From a virus: DNA of 44,900 bases. Position numbers and translations under genes: made by a program. The stretch lies in IMG/VR virus record IMGVR_UViG_3300027996_000001, positions 1-44,900 of that record, one strand, 5' to 3'. This document shows, one piece after another, positions 31,577-40,155 of this stretch. Position 1 is the stretch's first letter, and each line of letters starts with the position of its first letter. The notes beneath the pieces are model-generated. The model made no database searches and was not told the DNA's origin. It worked only from the letters and a program-made list of their open reading frames with translations.

Positions 31577-32023
31577 TTATTTAAGCGTAGTTATAAATGG
31601 TATATAATTACTATATAACCAAAATATATCTTTTAAATGTTTATTATCTTTGTTTAAATTTCTTTCTATATTATTATTTATTAAATTCATTTTATATCAT
31701 ATTATAGATAATATATCTAAAAAATTATAACCATCTATTAATTTTGTTTTTAAACAACTAATATCATTATGTATAATAATATCTATTTTTGTTTTATCTT
31801 TAAAATTTAGTATAAAAATCCCATATTCAGCATAAGTACTCTCTGTTAGTGTAAAATCAAATTTATCTTTAAGTTTACTAATATGTCCTAAAATATCTAA
31901 ATCGCACATTATATCCAAGTCATCTGTATCTCTAAAATTAGCTATTTGTTTTTTTATAGCAGTACTTCATCAAATAATAAATTTATCTTTTGGTATATTT
32001 AATAAAAACCTTTTGTTTAACAT
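31577..32023 (-). CDS. nucleotidyltransferase-fold protein
   Basis: A 148-residue protein with the minimal nucleotidyltransferase signature. FIIGGSTAIKK at residues 15-25 is followed by RDTDDLDIMCD at 30-40 (GGS then DxD). A third acidic residue follows at DKTKIDIIIH near residue 85. Families with this arrangement include AbiEii/MNT-type toxin-antitoxin enzymes and tRNA-modifying transferases. Glycines of IIGGS are TGA. It lies next to the ERF gene without an obvious HEPN partner, so a counter-defence or tRNA-directed activity is inferred. Confidence 0.72.
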
Positions 32024-32026
32024 AGT

Positions 32027-32566
32027 TTATTTCTTAGGAGGTAATTCTACATATTTTTCATGAGCTTTTAATTTAACTATTTGTTCATCACTTATAATTT
32101 TCTTTTCTCAATTTAAATATATACTTTTTCAATAAATCTTTCATTCCCATAAATCAATATCTTTTACAGTCATTGTATAAATATTCGTAGAAGTAGTTGT
32201 TTCTTTTTTATCATCTCTACAAAAACTTGCATCTGTATCTTCTACTTCAAGATCAAGTAAACTTAATAGATTATATCTTCTGTAATAAGTTATTTCACTT
32301 CATTTGTCTTGTGCTTTAGTTCATTCAGTTAAAGAAATTCAACTTCTTACTCAACTTTCTGACTCTATATCTCTAATTTCTGTTATTACCATATTTTCTT
32401 CTATATAATGGACTACTAATAACCCTTGTTTTTCTAATTCTATATTTAGTTTTTCTTGTATTTGACTAAGAGTCGCATATTGATAATTATGAGCCTTAGT
32501 ATCTCTTTGAAGTTTTATTCAAGCCTTTTTAACTTCAAATAATTTTTTATATATATTACTTTCCAT
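32027..32566 (-). CDS. ERF-family single-strand annealing protein
   Basis: A 179-residue recombinase. The ERF core is complete. It runs YKKLFEVKKAGIKLQRDTKA, then YQYATLSQIQEKLNIELEKQ and GLLVVHYI, and on to SEITYYRRYNLLSLLDLE and DTDAS. The Gly-x-x-x-[T/Y]-YRRY...L block is diagnostic. ERF proteins anneal complementary single strands during phage recombination and circularisation. With RusA in the next transcription unit it forms a recombination pair. The N-terminal 115 residues hold the domain; the C-terminal part is probably for partner binding. Confidence 0.88.
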
Positions 32567-32583
32567 AATCTTATTTTAATTAA

Positions 32584-33180
32584 TTAAATTAACTCTAATG
32601 CTTTTTTATAACTCCAACCATATTTATTAATCCTAGTATGAATTGTATTATATTTTAAATTTAACTCTCTGCACCATTGAGTTAAATTTTGTGTTTTACC
32701 ATTTACTGTAATATTTAGATTATTTCTTTTATTGTTAGCTTGTTCTTTATGTGTAGCCCAGCAACAATTATAGCTACAATAATTTCAATTATTATCAATT
32801 CTCTCTATTGTTAATCATTCTTGATAGCTATATCACATATCCCTATAAAACTCTTCAAAATTACTCCATTCACACTTAATTCATCTTCATCCATAATTTT
32901 TATATCAAATATTTTTATTGTTTTCACATCTATTAATTATTCATTTAAAAATTTTATGTATTCTTAATCAACTCATTCAATGTGTTTTTATATTTTTTCA
33001 AATTAAACATCAACAAGATTTTTTAAATTTGTATAATATATCATTCATTTTAATTTCTATAATTTTTCAACAACTACATTTACATTGAACAAATCTAGTA
33101 TTTTCCTTTTTTTCTAATTCTTTCAATATAGTTAAAGAATAATATTTTCATCATATAAATAATGGTAATTTATTTAACAT
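32584..33180 (-). CDS. HNH homing endonuclease (HNH 3)
   Basis: A 198-residue endonuclease of the same family as HNH 1. A Cys-rich N-terminal knuckle (RFVQCKCSCGKIIEIK, KSCGCLIG) is followed by YGGRGIKCEW, the core LTIERIDNNGNYCSYNCC then WATHKEQANNKRN, and a C-terminal DNA-binding tail (LTQWCRELNLKYNTIHTRI). Tail and start differ from HNH 1, while the core is clearly related. It stands between a small gene and ERF with its own promoter and a leader built like that of HNH 2. Confidence 0.9.
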
Positions 33181-33197
33181 ATTAATTTAATTATAAC

Positions 33198-33289
33198 AAA
33201 AAAGAGTATTCAAGGATATACATAAATGTAATTGTGATCAAACAATTCCTTAAAAACTCTTTTTTGCCTATGTATATTACTGTTTGATC
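33198..33289 (-). promoter_or_regulatory. loop-paired attenuator in the HNH 3 leader
   Basis: In minus-strand order there are X1 (33281-33289), X2 (33269-33277), a 10-bp terminator stem (33256-33265 with 33198-33207, six T in the 3' arm) and, in the loop, X1' (33236-33244) and X2' (33216-33224). Both X pairs are perfect 9-bp complements. A further 5-bp helix (33247-33251 with 33212-33216) extends the terminator. The order of parts is that of the HNH 2 leader, with no sequence in common. Confidence 0.72.
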
Positions 33290-33295
33290 TTAATT

Positions 33296-33323
33296 AGTAT
33301 ATTCAGATTATTTTAAAAAGCAA
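33296..33323 (-). promoter_or_regulatory. promoter for HNH 3
   Basis: TTGCTT (33318-33323), 16 bp, TATACT (33296-33301) on the minus strand. It overlaps the end of the upstream gene (stop 33313). The RNA start falls at X1 of the attenuator. Confidence 0.65.
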
Positions 33324-33597
33324 ATTCTTCTCACCATAATTGTTCTTTTTCTATCATTGCTTGTGTTATATGCTTTTTCTCTACAAAAGCTGTTAAATGA
33401 TTAATAAAGGTGTATTTTTTAGCACTTCTAATTCTTTCTAAACTCTTAATCATTGCTTCCTCTCTTTTTTTTAATCTTTTTTCCTTTTCTTTCTTTTCTA
33501 TAATTCTCTCTTGTTCAGGTGTTTTCATATTCCTGATAGCTTGATCCATATACTTAATCTGTTTTAATTCTTCCTCTCAAATTGTTATATTGTGCAT
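33313..33597 (-). CDS. charged coiled-coil protein
   Basis: A 94-residue protein. The ATG at 33595-33597 adds 16 residues (MHNITIGEEELKQIKY) before the next Met. The middle is a very charged helix (EQERIIEKKEKEKRLKKREE), followed by a second helix (KYTFINHLTAFVEKKHITQ). It ends through a TGA read as Gly (LWGEEFAF). No family is recognised; possible nucleic-acid or protein-bridging factor. Confidence 0.7.
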
Positions 33598-33598
33598 A

Positions 33599-33841
33599 TT
33601 ATTTAAGGTAAAATCTAAAATCCTCTTTACTGTAGCTTAATATAAATCATGCTTCTAACCAAGGCTTTAACCACATATCAGCATCTAACATAATTAAATC
33701 TATTGTATCTACTGCAACTTCATAATATTCTAAATCTCAAATATGAATATTTTCTTTAGTTGTATATTCCACTGAATTAAACTCCTCTTCTAGGTTTTCC
33801 ATATCATCCTTAGATAATACAGTTTCAAAGTAAATCTTCAT
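33599..33841 (-). CDS. small acidic hypothetical protein
   Basis: An 80-residue acidic protein (MKIYFETVLSKDDMENLEEE ... YYEVAVDTIDLIMLDADM). It looks like a compact alpha/beta fold. It is the first gene behind promoter 33929-33956, with a leader of about 80 bases. Acidic single-domain phage proteins are often DNA mimics or inhibitors, but that is only a possibility here. Confidence 0.68.
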
Positions 33842-33853
33842 AAAATTAAACTT

Positions 33854-33919
33854 AAAAATTAAACTTTTTTTGTTTAACAAGTCAGCTATGTTGAATTAAA
33901 TCTGTTTAGTTGTTGTTAA
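33854..33919 (-). promoter_or_regulatory. attenuator-like leader of the 33841 gene
   Basis: A 6-bp hairpin (33872-33877 with 33859-33864) followed by five T on the minus strand is terminator-like. Upstream, TTAACAA (33913-33919) is complementary to TTGTTAA (33874-33880), which overlaps the 5' arm of the stem, so the two pairings exclude each other. The helices are short, making this the weakest of the leader devices. Confidence 0.4.
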
Positions 33920-33928
33920 GACACGAGT

Positions 33929-33956
33929 ATTATACTTATTATCATTTTAATTGCAA
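33929..33956 (-). promoter_or_regulatory. promoter for the 33841-33313 genes
   Basis: TTGCAA (33951-33956), 16 bp, TATAAT (33929-33934) on the minus strand. The bases after the -10 (ACTCGTGTC) resemble those at 39880-39888 (ACTCTTGTC), so the two promoters share their start region as well. Confidence 0.78.
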
Positions 33957-33997
33957 GTTTATTTATAACTTTCTTTTTAATTAATATACTTTATAGC

Positions 33998-34216
33998 TTA
34001 ACTAAACCATTTAATAAACTTATTTAAAAGTGTTTCTTCTTCATCTAAACACCAAACTCAGATTATATTTCTTCAAGCCTTGCTTCTGAAAATTCACTTT
34101 GTGTATCATTTCTTAAATCCATTTCTAACAAAAGCTTCAAAGCCATTACCAAATACAAAGCCAGTGTCCAAACGAACTATTATTTTTTTATTATCTACTT
34201 TGTGTTTTGTAGTCAT
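33998..34216 (-). CDS. small basic hypothetical protein
   Basis: A 72-residue protein (MTTKHKVDNKKIIVRLDTGF ...), beta-rich and basic, with repeated Gly-Phe/Tyr steps (FVFGNGFEAFVRNGF). The C-terminal part is rich in Trp (NIIWVWCLDEEE). It overlaps the end of the methyltransferase gene by 22 bases. No family is recognised. Confidence 0.65.
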
Positions 34217-34917
34217 AATCTTTTTTTAATTATATTAATATATTCTTTTTCCTTTTCTATAAGGATATATTTTCTATTTAATTTTTCACAAGCTAATCAT
34301 AAACTACCACTTCATGCAAAACAATCTAATATAATATCTCATTCAACACTTAATCCTCATATAAATTTAGTCAATAATTCTTGTGGCAGTTCACATGGAT
34401 GAGAATGTGATTTAGAAACATTTTTGACCTGATTAATATAAAACCAATCAACTTCTTTTGGTAATAATCACTCTGCGATTCTTTTTTTTATTCTTTTATC
34501 ATCAGGATTTTTATATTCTCATTTTATGTTATTATTTTTTGGTTCTCATTTACTTAACCATACACACATTCTACTGGCTTTTCTAAGATATTTACCTCAT
34601 AAATTAGTATTATATACCCGAGTAGCTATTTCTTTGCTTTCAACTGAATATCAACCATATAAAAACTCTGTAAATATTTCTGCTCATAATTCAGGATAAG
34701 TAATATAAATTAAACTTCCTCCATCTTTTAATTTATTTCAAATCTCATCTATTAATCATATTTGCCAATTAATATATTGTTTATGTTCTAAATTATCTTT
34801 ATATCATTTATATTTATAATTTACATTATATGGGGGATCAATTATACATAAATCTATACTATTGTTTTCTAATTTAAGTATTTCTATGTCACAATCTCAA
34901 TGTATTATATTTTTCAT
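34195..34917 (-). CDS. DNA methyltransferase (N4/N6 type)
   Basis: A 240-residue methyltransferase. DPPYNV near residue 25 is the catalytic motif IV, GGSLIYITYP the following strand, and near the C-terminus LDCFAGSGSLGLACEKLNRK is the S-adenosylmethionine-binding motif I. The order (catalytic then SAM motif) is that of beta-class enzymes. Glycines of FAGSG and LGLA are partly TGA. It likely masks phage DNA from host restriction. Its start has the TAACTAAATAG leader. The target sequence cannot be told. Confidence 0.9.
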
Positions 34918-34927
34918 ATCTATTTAG

Positions 34928-35356
34928 TTAATAATATAATTCTATGCTTCATTCATCACTCCGAATCTTTGTTGCATTCATTTTATAAATAGCACTGTCA
35001 TTATATTTCTTTTGTCAGTAAAACAATGTATCAGTCACGGCTTTAAAAATATTATCTATATCAGGAGTTGCTCTATGTGCTTCAAATCTCATTAAATTCT
35101 TTTTCTTTTCACTCCAACTCTTTGGCATTTCTATATTAAAAATTAATTCATAATCTCAATCTATTAATCATTGCATCATTCATTCTTTATTAGTCATAAG
35201 TAATCTTAAATGATTCATTTTATTATGATATTCTTTAGCTCTTGGAGTAAATCTTCAGTTTTTACCAGTTGTTCTTACACACGGAAAGGGATTTATTTTA
35301 AATTTCATATTTTGTTTGTTAGCTTCATGTATTATATCGCTTGTTGAACTTTTCAT
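34928..35356 (-). CDS. rusA: RusA-like Holliday junction resolvase
   Basis: A 142-residue protein. The core RATPDIDNIFKAVTDTL is the RusA signature (paired Asp that bind metal). A later acidic residue lies in KYNDSAIYKMNATKI. The N-terminal part (INPFPCVRTTGKNGRFTPRA) matches the usual PxPxxRPR-like entry. RusA cuts four-way junctions to resolve recombination intermediates before packaging. Its start lies within the end of the Rha-like gene (25-base overlap). Confidence 0.9.
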
Positions 35357-36087
35357 AGTTTCGGTTTAAAATCTAAACTCTCTACTAATCTCATAACTTC
35401 ATTTTTAGCTTCCTTATATATTTCTTTATATGGTAATTTTCTAGTCATCCCATCTATAATTACATCTTTACATCTATCATCTACTATTCATATAAATCAT
35501 AAATCTCTAACGCTAGCTAAATCTCTAATAGGTTTTCATTCTTTACAATCAACTATTAACTGTAAATATTTATTAGTCATACCTGTATATGTAGAATATA
35601 ATCTTTTTTCATTCTTTATATAATAACTTTCAGGATTTTCTATTTTTATATATTCAAATAAATCTTTTATTACATCTGTTTCAGCTTTTCTTAAAGTTTT
35701 TCATTGTTTTCTTGCTTCAATCCAACTATTATTACTTTGATTTTGGATTATCTCTTTCATTTGAAAGAATTGTTGTATAAAAAACCCTTGTACTTCAAAT
35801 GCTTTATCAAAATCTTTCAAATGCATAACTAATCTTGTAAAAGCTGGTTCATTTATTAAAAATCATTTATATTTTATTTTTGTCTTTCCATGTTCTAATT
35901 CTGTTTTTATAAATTTTTCTTTAAATTTAGGGTGCTTATCTGAGAACCCTAAATTATCCAATTTAATTAATATTTTTTCTATAACTTTTAAAATTCTATG
36001 ATGAGGTACTTCTAATTTATCTGCAACCATTTTACTTGTTGTAAAAATTTCTCATCTCTTAACTTGTACTAATTCATTTTCTAGCAT
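35332..36087 (-). CDS. Rha-like phage regulatory protein (third copy)
   Basis: A 251-residue protein. An HTH-like start (FTTSKMVADKLEVPHHRILK) is followed by a Rha-type block (KIKYKGFLINEPAFTRLVMH, then FEVQGFFIQQFFQMKE). A C-terminal domain of about 120 residues follows (RKAETDVIKDLFEYIKIENP ... TYTGMTNKYLQLI). It is the first gene of a unit with promoter 36120-36147, ahead of RusA and a methyltransferase, so it probably controls the early recombination block. Confidence 0.8.
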
Positions 36088-36119
36088 ATTTATTTATTTT
36101 ATTATTAAATTACATATCT

Positions 36120-36147
36120 ATTATAGTTATCTAAATTAATAATGCAA
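36120..36147 (-). promoter_or_regulatory. promoter for Rha-rusA-methylase operon
   Basis: TTGCAT (36142-36147), 16 bp, TATAAT (36120-36125) on the minus strand. The leader is only about 30 bases and unstructured, unlike the other units. The -35 abuts the stop of the HNH gene upstream (36149). Confidence 0.75.
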
Positions 36148-36148
36148 G

Positions 36149-36418
36149 TTATTTATACAGATTTTGCAAATAATTAATACATTCCTGTCTAATTCCTGTT
36201 CAACTTTTACATCAATGCACCAACAAATGATCCGAACCACAAATTGTCACTCATTCTTTAACTGTGTTTCTACTAGCTGTTCTATTAGCTTCAAGTCAAA
36301 ACCTGACATGATGAAAGTGCAGGTTCTCTTGTTTTTTACAGATAATGCAACACATTCAATCTCTTTCAAAGATTTTTTCTTTAGTTGCATTACTAAATTT
36401 AGCTTTTATCATTCACAT
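36149..36418 (-). CDS. small HNH nuclease
   Basis: An 89-residue HNH protein. CCIICKK provides a Cys pair, NLHFHHVRFG the catalytic His-His, and ICGSDHLLVHG the second metal site. This is the compact zinc-binding HNH type found as a stand-alone nuclease in phage replication or packaging regions, distinct from the homing endonucleases here. Several glycines (RFGL, ICGS) are TGA. It is the last gene of the replication operon. Confidence 0.82.
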
Positions 36419-36431
36419 AATAAATATAAGG

Positions 36432-36548
36432 TTAATAAACTTGTTTAGGCATTATAACTTCTTTAAATTCTCAATTCTCTAAAACTATAACTGTTTCATG
36501 TTCTTTGTATTTAATTATTTTTCAAATTTCTCATTTTATTAAAGGCAT
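36432..36548 (-). CDS. small beta-rich peptide
   Basis: A 38-residue peptide (MPLIKGEIGKIIKYKEHETV ...) with alternating hydrophobic and charged residues, as in a small beta-barrel or hairpin. It ends VIMPKQVY. It overlaps the next upstream gene by 10 bases. Function unknown. Confidence 0.55.
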
Positions 36549-36694
36549 TGTAGTTTAGTTTTATTAATTAAAGCTTCTTGTCTTAAAACTATCTCTTGGT
36601 TAGCAAACAAATTAATAGTTTCATTAGATGTAGTTTCTATTTGTAAGTTGTATAAATCTTTTAGCTTTAAACTTGTGTATGTTAATTGTTCCAT
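36539..36694 (-). CDS. small helical peptide
   Basis: A 51-residue peptide (MEQLTYTSLKLKDLYNLQIE ...), helical, ending INKTKLQCL. The leader TAACAAATAA precedes the ATG. No TGA codon is needed. Function unknown. Confidence 0.55.
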   Translation of the reverse strand: MEQLTYTSLKLKDLYNLQIETTSNETINLFANQEIVLRQEALINKTKLQCL

Positions 36695-36697
36695 AGT

Positions 36698-36886
36698 TTA
36701 TTTGTTAAGTAATTCAAAATAGTTTTTATCTTCTCATATTATATGAAATAAATTTTGGGCTACTGCTACTTCCATTGTTGTATTCATTTGTATAATTGGA
36801 TATTCAAATTCTAATCATGGTGCTATTTTTTTTCAAAAATCTAACATTGTATTCATTTTTATTTCTTTTAATAATTTATATTTCAT
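36698..36886 (-). CDS. small hypothetical protein
   Basis: A 62-residue protein (MKYKLLKEIKMNTMLDFGKK ...). The second half is helical (NTTMEVAVAQNLFHIIGEDK) and it ends ELLNK. Placed between replication genes. Function unknown. Confidence 0.58.
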
Positions 36887-36953
36887 AGTCTTTTTATTAA
36901 GTATTAATCTTTGTAGGTTTATAATCTTCTCTAAAATATTTTATCATGTATAG

Positions 36954-37136
36954 TTATTTTATAAAATTTTTAAAATAAACTTCTCATAAATGAAATTGTG
37001 ATATTTTTCATTTATTATATAAATCTCTTGCTAAATCAAGTATCTTTTCTTTTTGTTGTTTATTATATAGTTTTTCTAATCTTTTAAAATTTAAGTACTG
37101 CTTTACTGCTTGTGTTCAAGTTATTCAATTTTTCAT
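36954..37136 (-). CDS. small basic helical protein
   Basis: A 60-residue protein (MKNGITGTQAVKQYLNFKRL ... ARDLYNKGKISQFHLGEVYF). It is basic and helical. An in-frame ATG at 37161-37163, overlapping the helicase gene's end, would add nine residues and has a good leader (ACAAAATAAAT), so the true start is open. It directly follows the helicase and may be a helicase-associated factor. Confidence 0.6.
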
Positions 37137-37146
37137 ATTTTTATTA

Positions 37147-38124
37147 TTATATATTAAGTTCATATTTATTTTGTCTTTCACTTTTAATATTTGTATATTT
37201 TAAAGTGTCTATATTAAAATTCAACTCAATTATTCAGGTTCAATTAGGTTTTTCTCTATTTTTACCAACTATTAATTCAGTGATTCAATCTTCTTCTAAT
37301 AAATTTCTATAAAGCAATAATACTTTATTTGATACTTGTGAAATTGCTATTGTATCTTTAAAACTATTTAGATTAGGTCTTCATTCTAATTTTTTAAAAT
37401 GTGCAATTAATATTATTGCAATATTATATTTTCTTGAAAGATTTTTTATATTATACATTGTTTCTTCAATTCTTAAATCTTGTCTTTCATTAGAACTTTC
37501 TACTTTAAATTCCTGTAAATGATCTAAAACAATTAATTTTACTCCTTTTTCTATTCATTTTTTAATTATTGTTTCTACATCAACAATTCACATTTGAGTA
37601 TCTTTATTTCTTACTACATCATAAATTCATTTATTATCTTTTTTTAATCTTAATCTTGCTTCTTTTTTTTCTTCTATTATTAAATTATTTTTAATATCAT
37701 TACTAAAAAAATCATTGTAGGGGTATCAATTTAATCAATTTTTTCTTCTATTAATATTTATATCATAATACAAGTCTTGTTTTTTTCTATCCTGCAACCT
37801 ATCTTCAAGTGTAAATTTAAGCACTGTTTTTCATTGTTTAGATATGTTTTTTGCTATTTCGCTTGTAAAGGTACTCTTTCAAGTTCAAGTTGTACCTCAG
37901 ACTAATATAAGCTGTCATGGTAAAATATATCAAATTTTATCATCTAAAGATTTATACCCCCAACTAATTACATCATCAGGATTAGTGTTTTTTAATTCTT
38001 CTATTCATTCATCTAAAGTTTCTCAATATTCTTTAATTTCAAATTCTTCCATTCTATCATAATCTACTTCTTTCTCATAATCCTTTAATAAATTTTTAGC
38101 ATTGTCTAAATTTATTTCTTTCAT
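37147..38124 (-). CDS. DnaB-type replicative helicase (C-terminal domain only)
   Basis: A 325-residue RecA-fold helicase, shorter than the usual 450 because the N-terminal DnaB domain is missing. IGYILPGQLILVGG leads into the Walker A GTTGTGKST near residue 75. LKFTLEDRLQDRK is the following catalytic-Glu strand. LIVLDHLQEF is Walker B and LIAHFKKLEG the H3 motif, with NREKPNG as likely arginine-finger region. The invariant Walker glycines are TGA, which fixes the code. The gene ends in three consecutive TAA codons. It unwinds DNA at the fork with the adjacent primase. Confidence 0.92.
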
Positions 38125-39068
38125 AAAAGTTTTTTAAAAAATAAAAATGTTTCTTTATCATTCCAATTTTTATAGTTCCTAACTAATGTAAAATTATTAT
38201 AACAGCTTTCAGTTGTTCCCCAGTTAAAGTATCTACTACCTCAATTACAAATTGTGTTTGTTTCTCTATTATAAAAATATCCTGTGAATGAATGTTTTTC
38301 ATTTTTAAAGTTTTTTTCATTTTTATCAAGTGGAAATTGTGGTAATAATAATTGAGCTATTTGATATGCAGGCAATAGATTCAATTCTTCATAAAATTCA
38401 TTTCACTTTTCTCAAAAATCTTTTATTTGTTTTTCTAATTCTTTTTGTCTTTGTTTTTTTTGTAATTCTAGGGTTTCTTGTTCTTTATTTGCAAAAGATT
38501 TAATTAAATTAAATAACCTACTCTCTTTTTCTCTACTAGCTAACACTTCTACCTTAGCTCAATTTTTTTGATTAACACTTCATGGTAACCTTAATATTCT
38601 TGCTAGGTTTTTACAAGCTTTATCACAATCCCATAACTTATCTCACATAAATCTATCCCATTGTCTATAAATTCTACTTACTCACATAGAATATTGTTCT
38701 TTAGTAAATGTTGTAGGTTTTCATTTATAAATAATATGTAATCAATTTCATGTAAATATTATTTCACTCCACTCTCAAAAATATTCATCTTCTTTTTCTA
38801 AATGTGCTACTAAATTTTTTCATTCAAAAATTATATCTTCATTACTAACCTCTCAATCAAAATTATTTCTTATATCTAAATCAAGGACAAATATATCTTT
38901 TAAAATAATATCCTCATCTTTTGCTCTTTCTCATTTACTATAATCTTTATCTTCTCTAACACCATGTAAATAATAAATATTAGATTCTTTATTTTTTTTT
39001 GCTTCTGCTTCTGTAATTACTTTTATTCAATTACTATCTATTTTAGTATATTCTGTGATTGTTTTCAT
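38112..39068 (-). CDS. primase (archaeo-eukaryotic primase-like)
   Basis: A 318-residue protein. DIFVLDLDIRNNFDG gives the metal-binding Asp pair, IIFTGNGLHIIYKG the SGNG-H nucleotide-binding motif and ARILRLPGSVNQKNG the conserved close, as in AEP-type phage primases. The remaining C-terminal 150 residues are helical (SFANKEQETLELQKKQRQ) and probably contact the helicase. The stop overlaps the helicase start by 13 bases, so the two are translated together. Confidence 0.85.
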
Positions 39069-39070
39069 AA

Positions 39071-39757
39071 TTATAAATATTTAATAAATCAATTACTTTG
39101 TATTAAAAATGTTAAAGGCTCTAAATGTTTTGTTTTATCTTCAACTCATTCTTTCTTTTTATTATATCAAGTATATGCTAATACAAATTGTTCTTTTGTA
39201 TATTCCTTTCTAATTTTTTTATAAGCTTCTAATAATTTTTTAGTTACTTGTCTTTTCTCTTTGTATAAATTATTCCGATGTTCTATAAATTTAGTAAGTT
39301 CTGTTTTTACATTTACTAAATCCCCCCCCTTGTATTTATTTTCTTTATTATTTTTATTAATATTATTAGTAGTTGTTATTTGATTGTTATTTGATTGTTG
39401 TTTGTTTGTTATTTGATTGTTATCTACTGTGTTATTAACTTGATATGTATTATAATTATTTACCTTTACAATGGTAAACTTATTGGTTGTTTTGATTGTT
39501 ATCTCCCCTGTTACATTTAGCTTTTTTAGTGCTGTCCTTACTTGCATAACTGTGAACTTGTTATTTTTTCAAGAAAGCTCATTTGCTAATGTTTGATAGG
39601 AGGTTATAAACTCTCATCTCTTAATTAATATTCACTCCCATTTCTTATCACTCCAGTTAGCTTTTAGTAAACAATGTATAAAAACATTAAAAACATTTCA
39701 ATTTTTATACCACTCCCATTCTAACATCTGTCTATGTAGTTGTATAAATCATTCCAT
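39071..39757 (-). CDS. DnaD-like replisome organiser / origin-binding protein
   Basis: A 228-residue protein. Residues 1-95 form the winged helix of phage replisome organisers (GFIQLHRQMLEWEWYKNGNV, then LLKANWSDKKWEGILIKRGE and VRTALKKLNVTGEITIKTTN). An Asn/Gln/Thr-rich linker (residues 100-150) follows, encoded by 11-bp tandem repeats, then a basic helical C-terminus (EHRNNLYKEKRQVTKKLLEA). It should bind the origin and recruit helicase and primase, which follow it. A run of eight G (minus strand, 39322-39329) lies just after the linker. Expression is from promoter 39889-39916. Confidence 0.85.
39374..39424. repeat. 11-bp tandem iterons, candidate origin
   Basis: Five units at 39374, 39385, 39396, 39407 and 39418 share the plus-strand pattern tgttatttgat, three of them exact. 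The period of 11 is one helical turn and is not a multiple of three, so the repeat is not a codon repeat. It lies within the linker of the initiator gene, the same arrangement as the lambda origin in gene O. Confidence 0.6.
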
Positions 39758-39776
39758 AATAATTATTAAAGCAAAT

Positions 39777-39885
39777 AAAAAGACACTAAAGTTCAAGGGT
39801 ACTCCAACTTTAGTGTCTTTTCTTGTTCTAATTAATATGTGCTTAAAGGAGTACCAGTCCAAACACCTATTAATTAGAAGACAAG
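39777..39885 (-). promoter_or_regulatory. kissing-hairpin attenuator in the initiator leader
   Basis: In RNA order, hairpin 2 (39868-39885 with 39822-39837, one 2-base bulge) exposes GGTACTCC (39848-39855). Hairpin 1 is a perfect 16-bp stem (39806-39821 with 39778-39793) that exposes the exact complement GGAGTACC (39798-39805) and ends in a T-rich tail. The transcript begins right at hairpin 2. The two loops can kiss over 8 bp, which could set terminator strength for the whole replication operon. Confidence 0.72.
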
Positions 39886-39888
39886 AGT

Positions 39889-39916
39889 ATTATATCATAA
39901 AATGTATTTTTTGCAA
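39889..39916 (-). promoter_or_regulatory. promoter for the replication operon
   Basis: TTGCAA (39911-39916), 16 bp, TATAAT (39889-39894) on the minus strand, a close match to sigma70 promoters. It drives initiator, primase, helicase and the small genes to the HNH nuclease. Confidence 0.82.
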
Positions 39917-39965
39917 AAGATTTTACGAAGGTCAAAACTATATATAAACTTTTCTATTTGTCAAA

Positions 39966-40055
39966 TTAATAATTTTCATGTAATAATTCCATTCTCTTGA
40001 ATTTAGTTTCAGCTACTACTTTTTTTAGTTTAGCTAGTTGTTGTTTCCTTTTCAT
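39966..40055 (-). CDS. very small basic peptide
   Basis: A 29-residue basic helical peptide (MKRKQQLAKLKKVVAETKFK ...), ending LLHENY. It has its own candidate promoter (40084-40111), which is the main reason to believe it. Function unknown. Confidence 0.45.
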   Translation of the reverse strand: MKRKQQLAKLKKVVAETKFKRMELLHENY

Positions 40056-40083
40056 ACTCTTGTTGTTAGATAATATTATACTA

Positions 40084-40111
40084 GCTATACAAGTTTTATC
40101 TTAGAATGCAA
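40084..40111 (-). promoter_or_regulatory. candidate promoter for the 29-residue peptide
   Basis: TTGCAT (40106-40111), 16 bp, TATAGC (40084-40089) on the minus strand, followed at once by a second TATAAT-like box. It lies between the lysin terminator and the peptide. Confidence 0.5.
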
Positions 40112-40155
40112 GTATTTAGGCTTTAATTTCACATAATCTTCACACTATGCAACAA

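Noticed and set aside
39373-39425. CRISPR-like array
   Set aside because: Repeats are 11 bp without spacers and lie in a coding linker; they are iteron-like.
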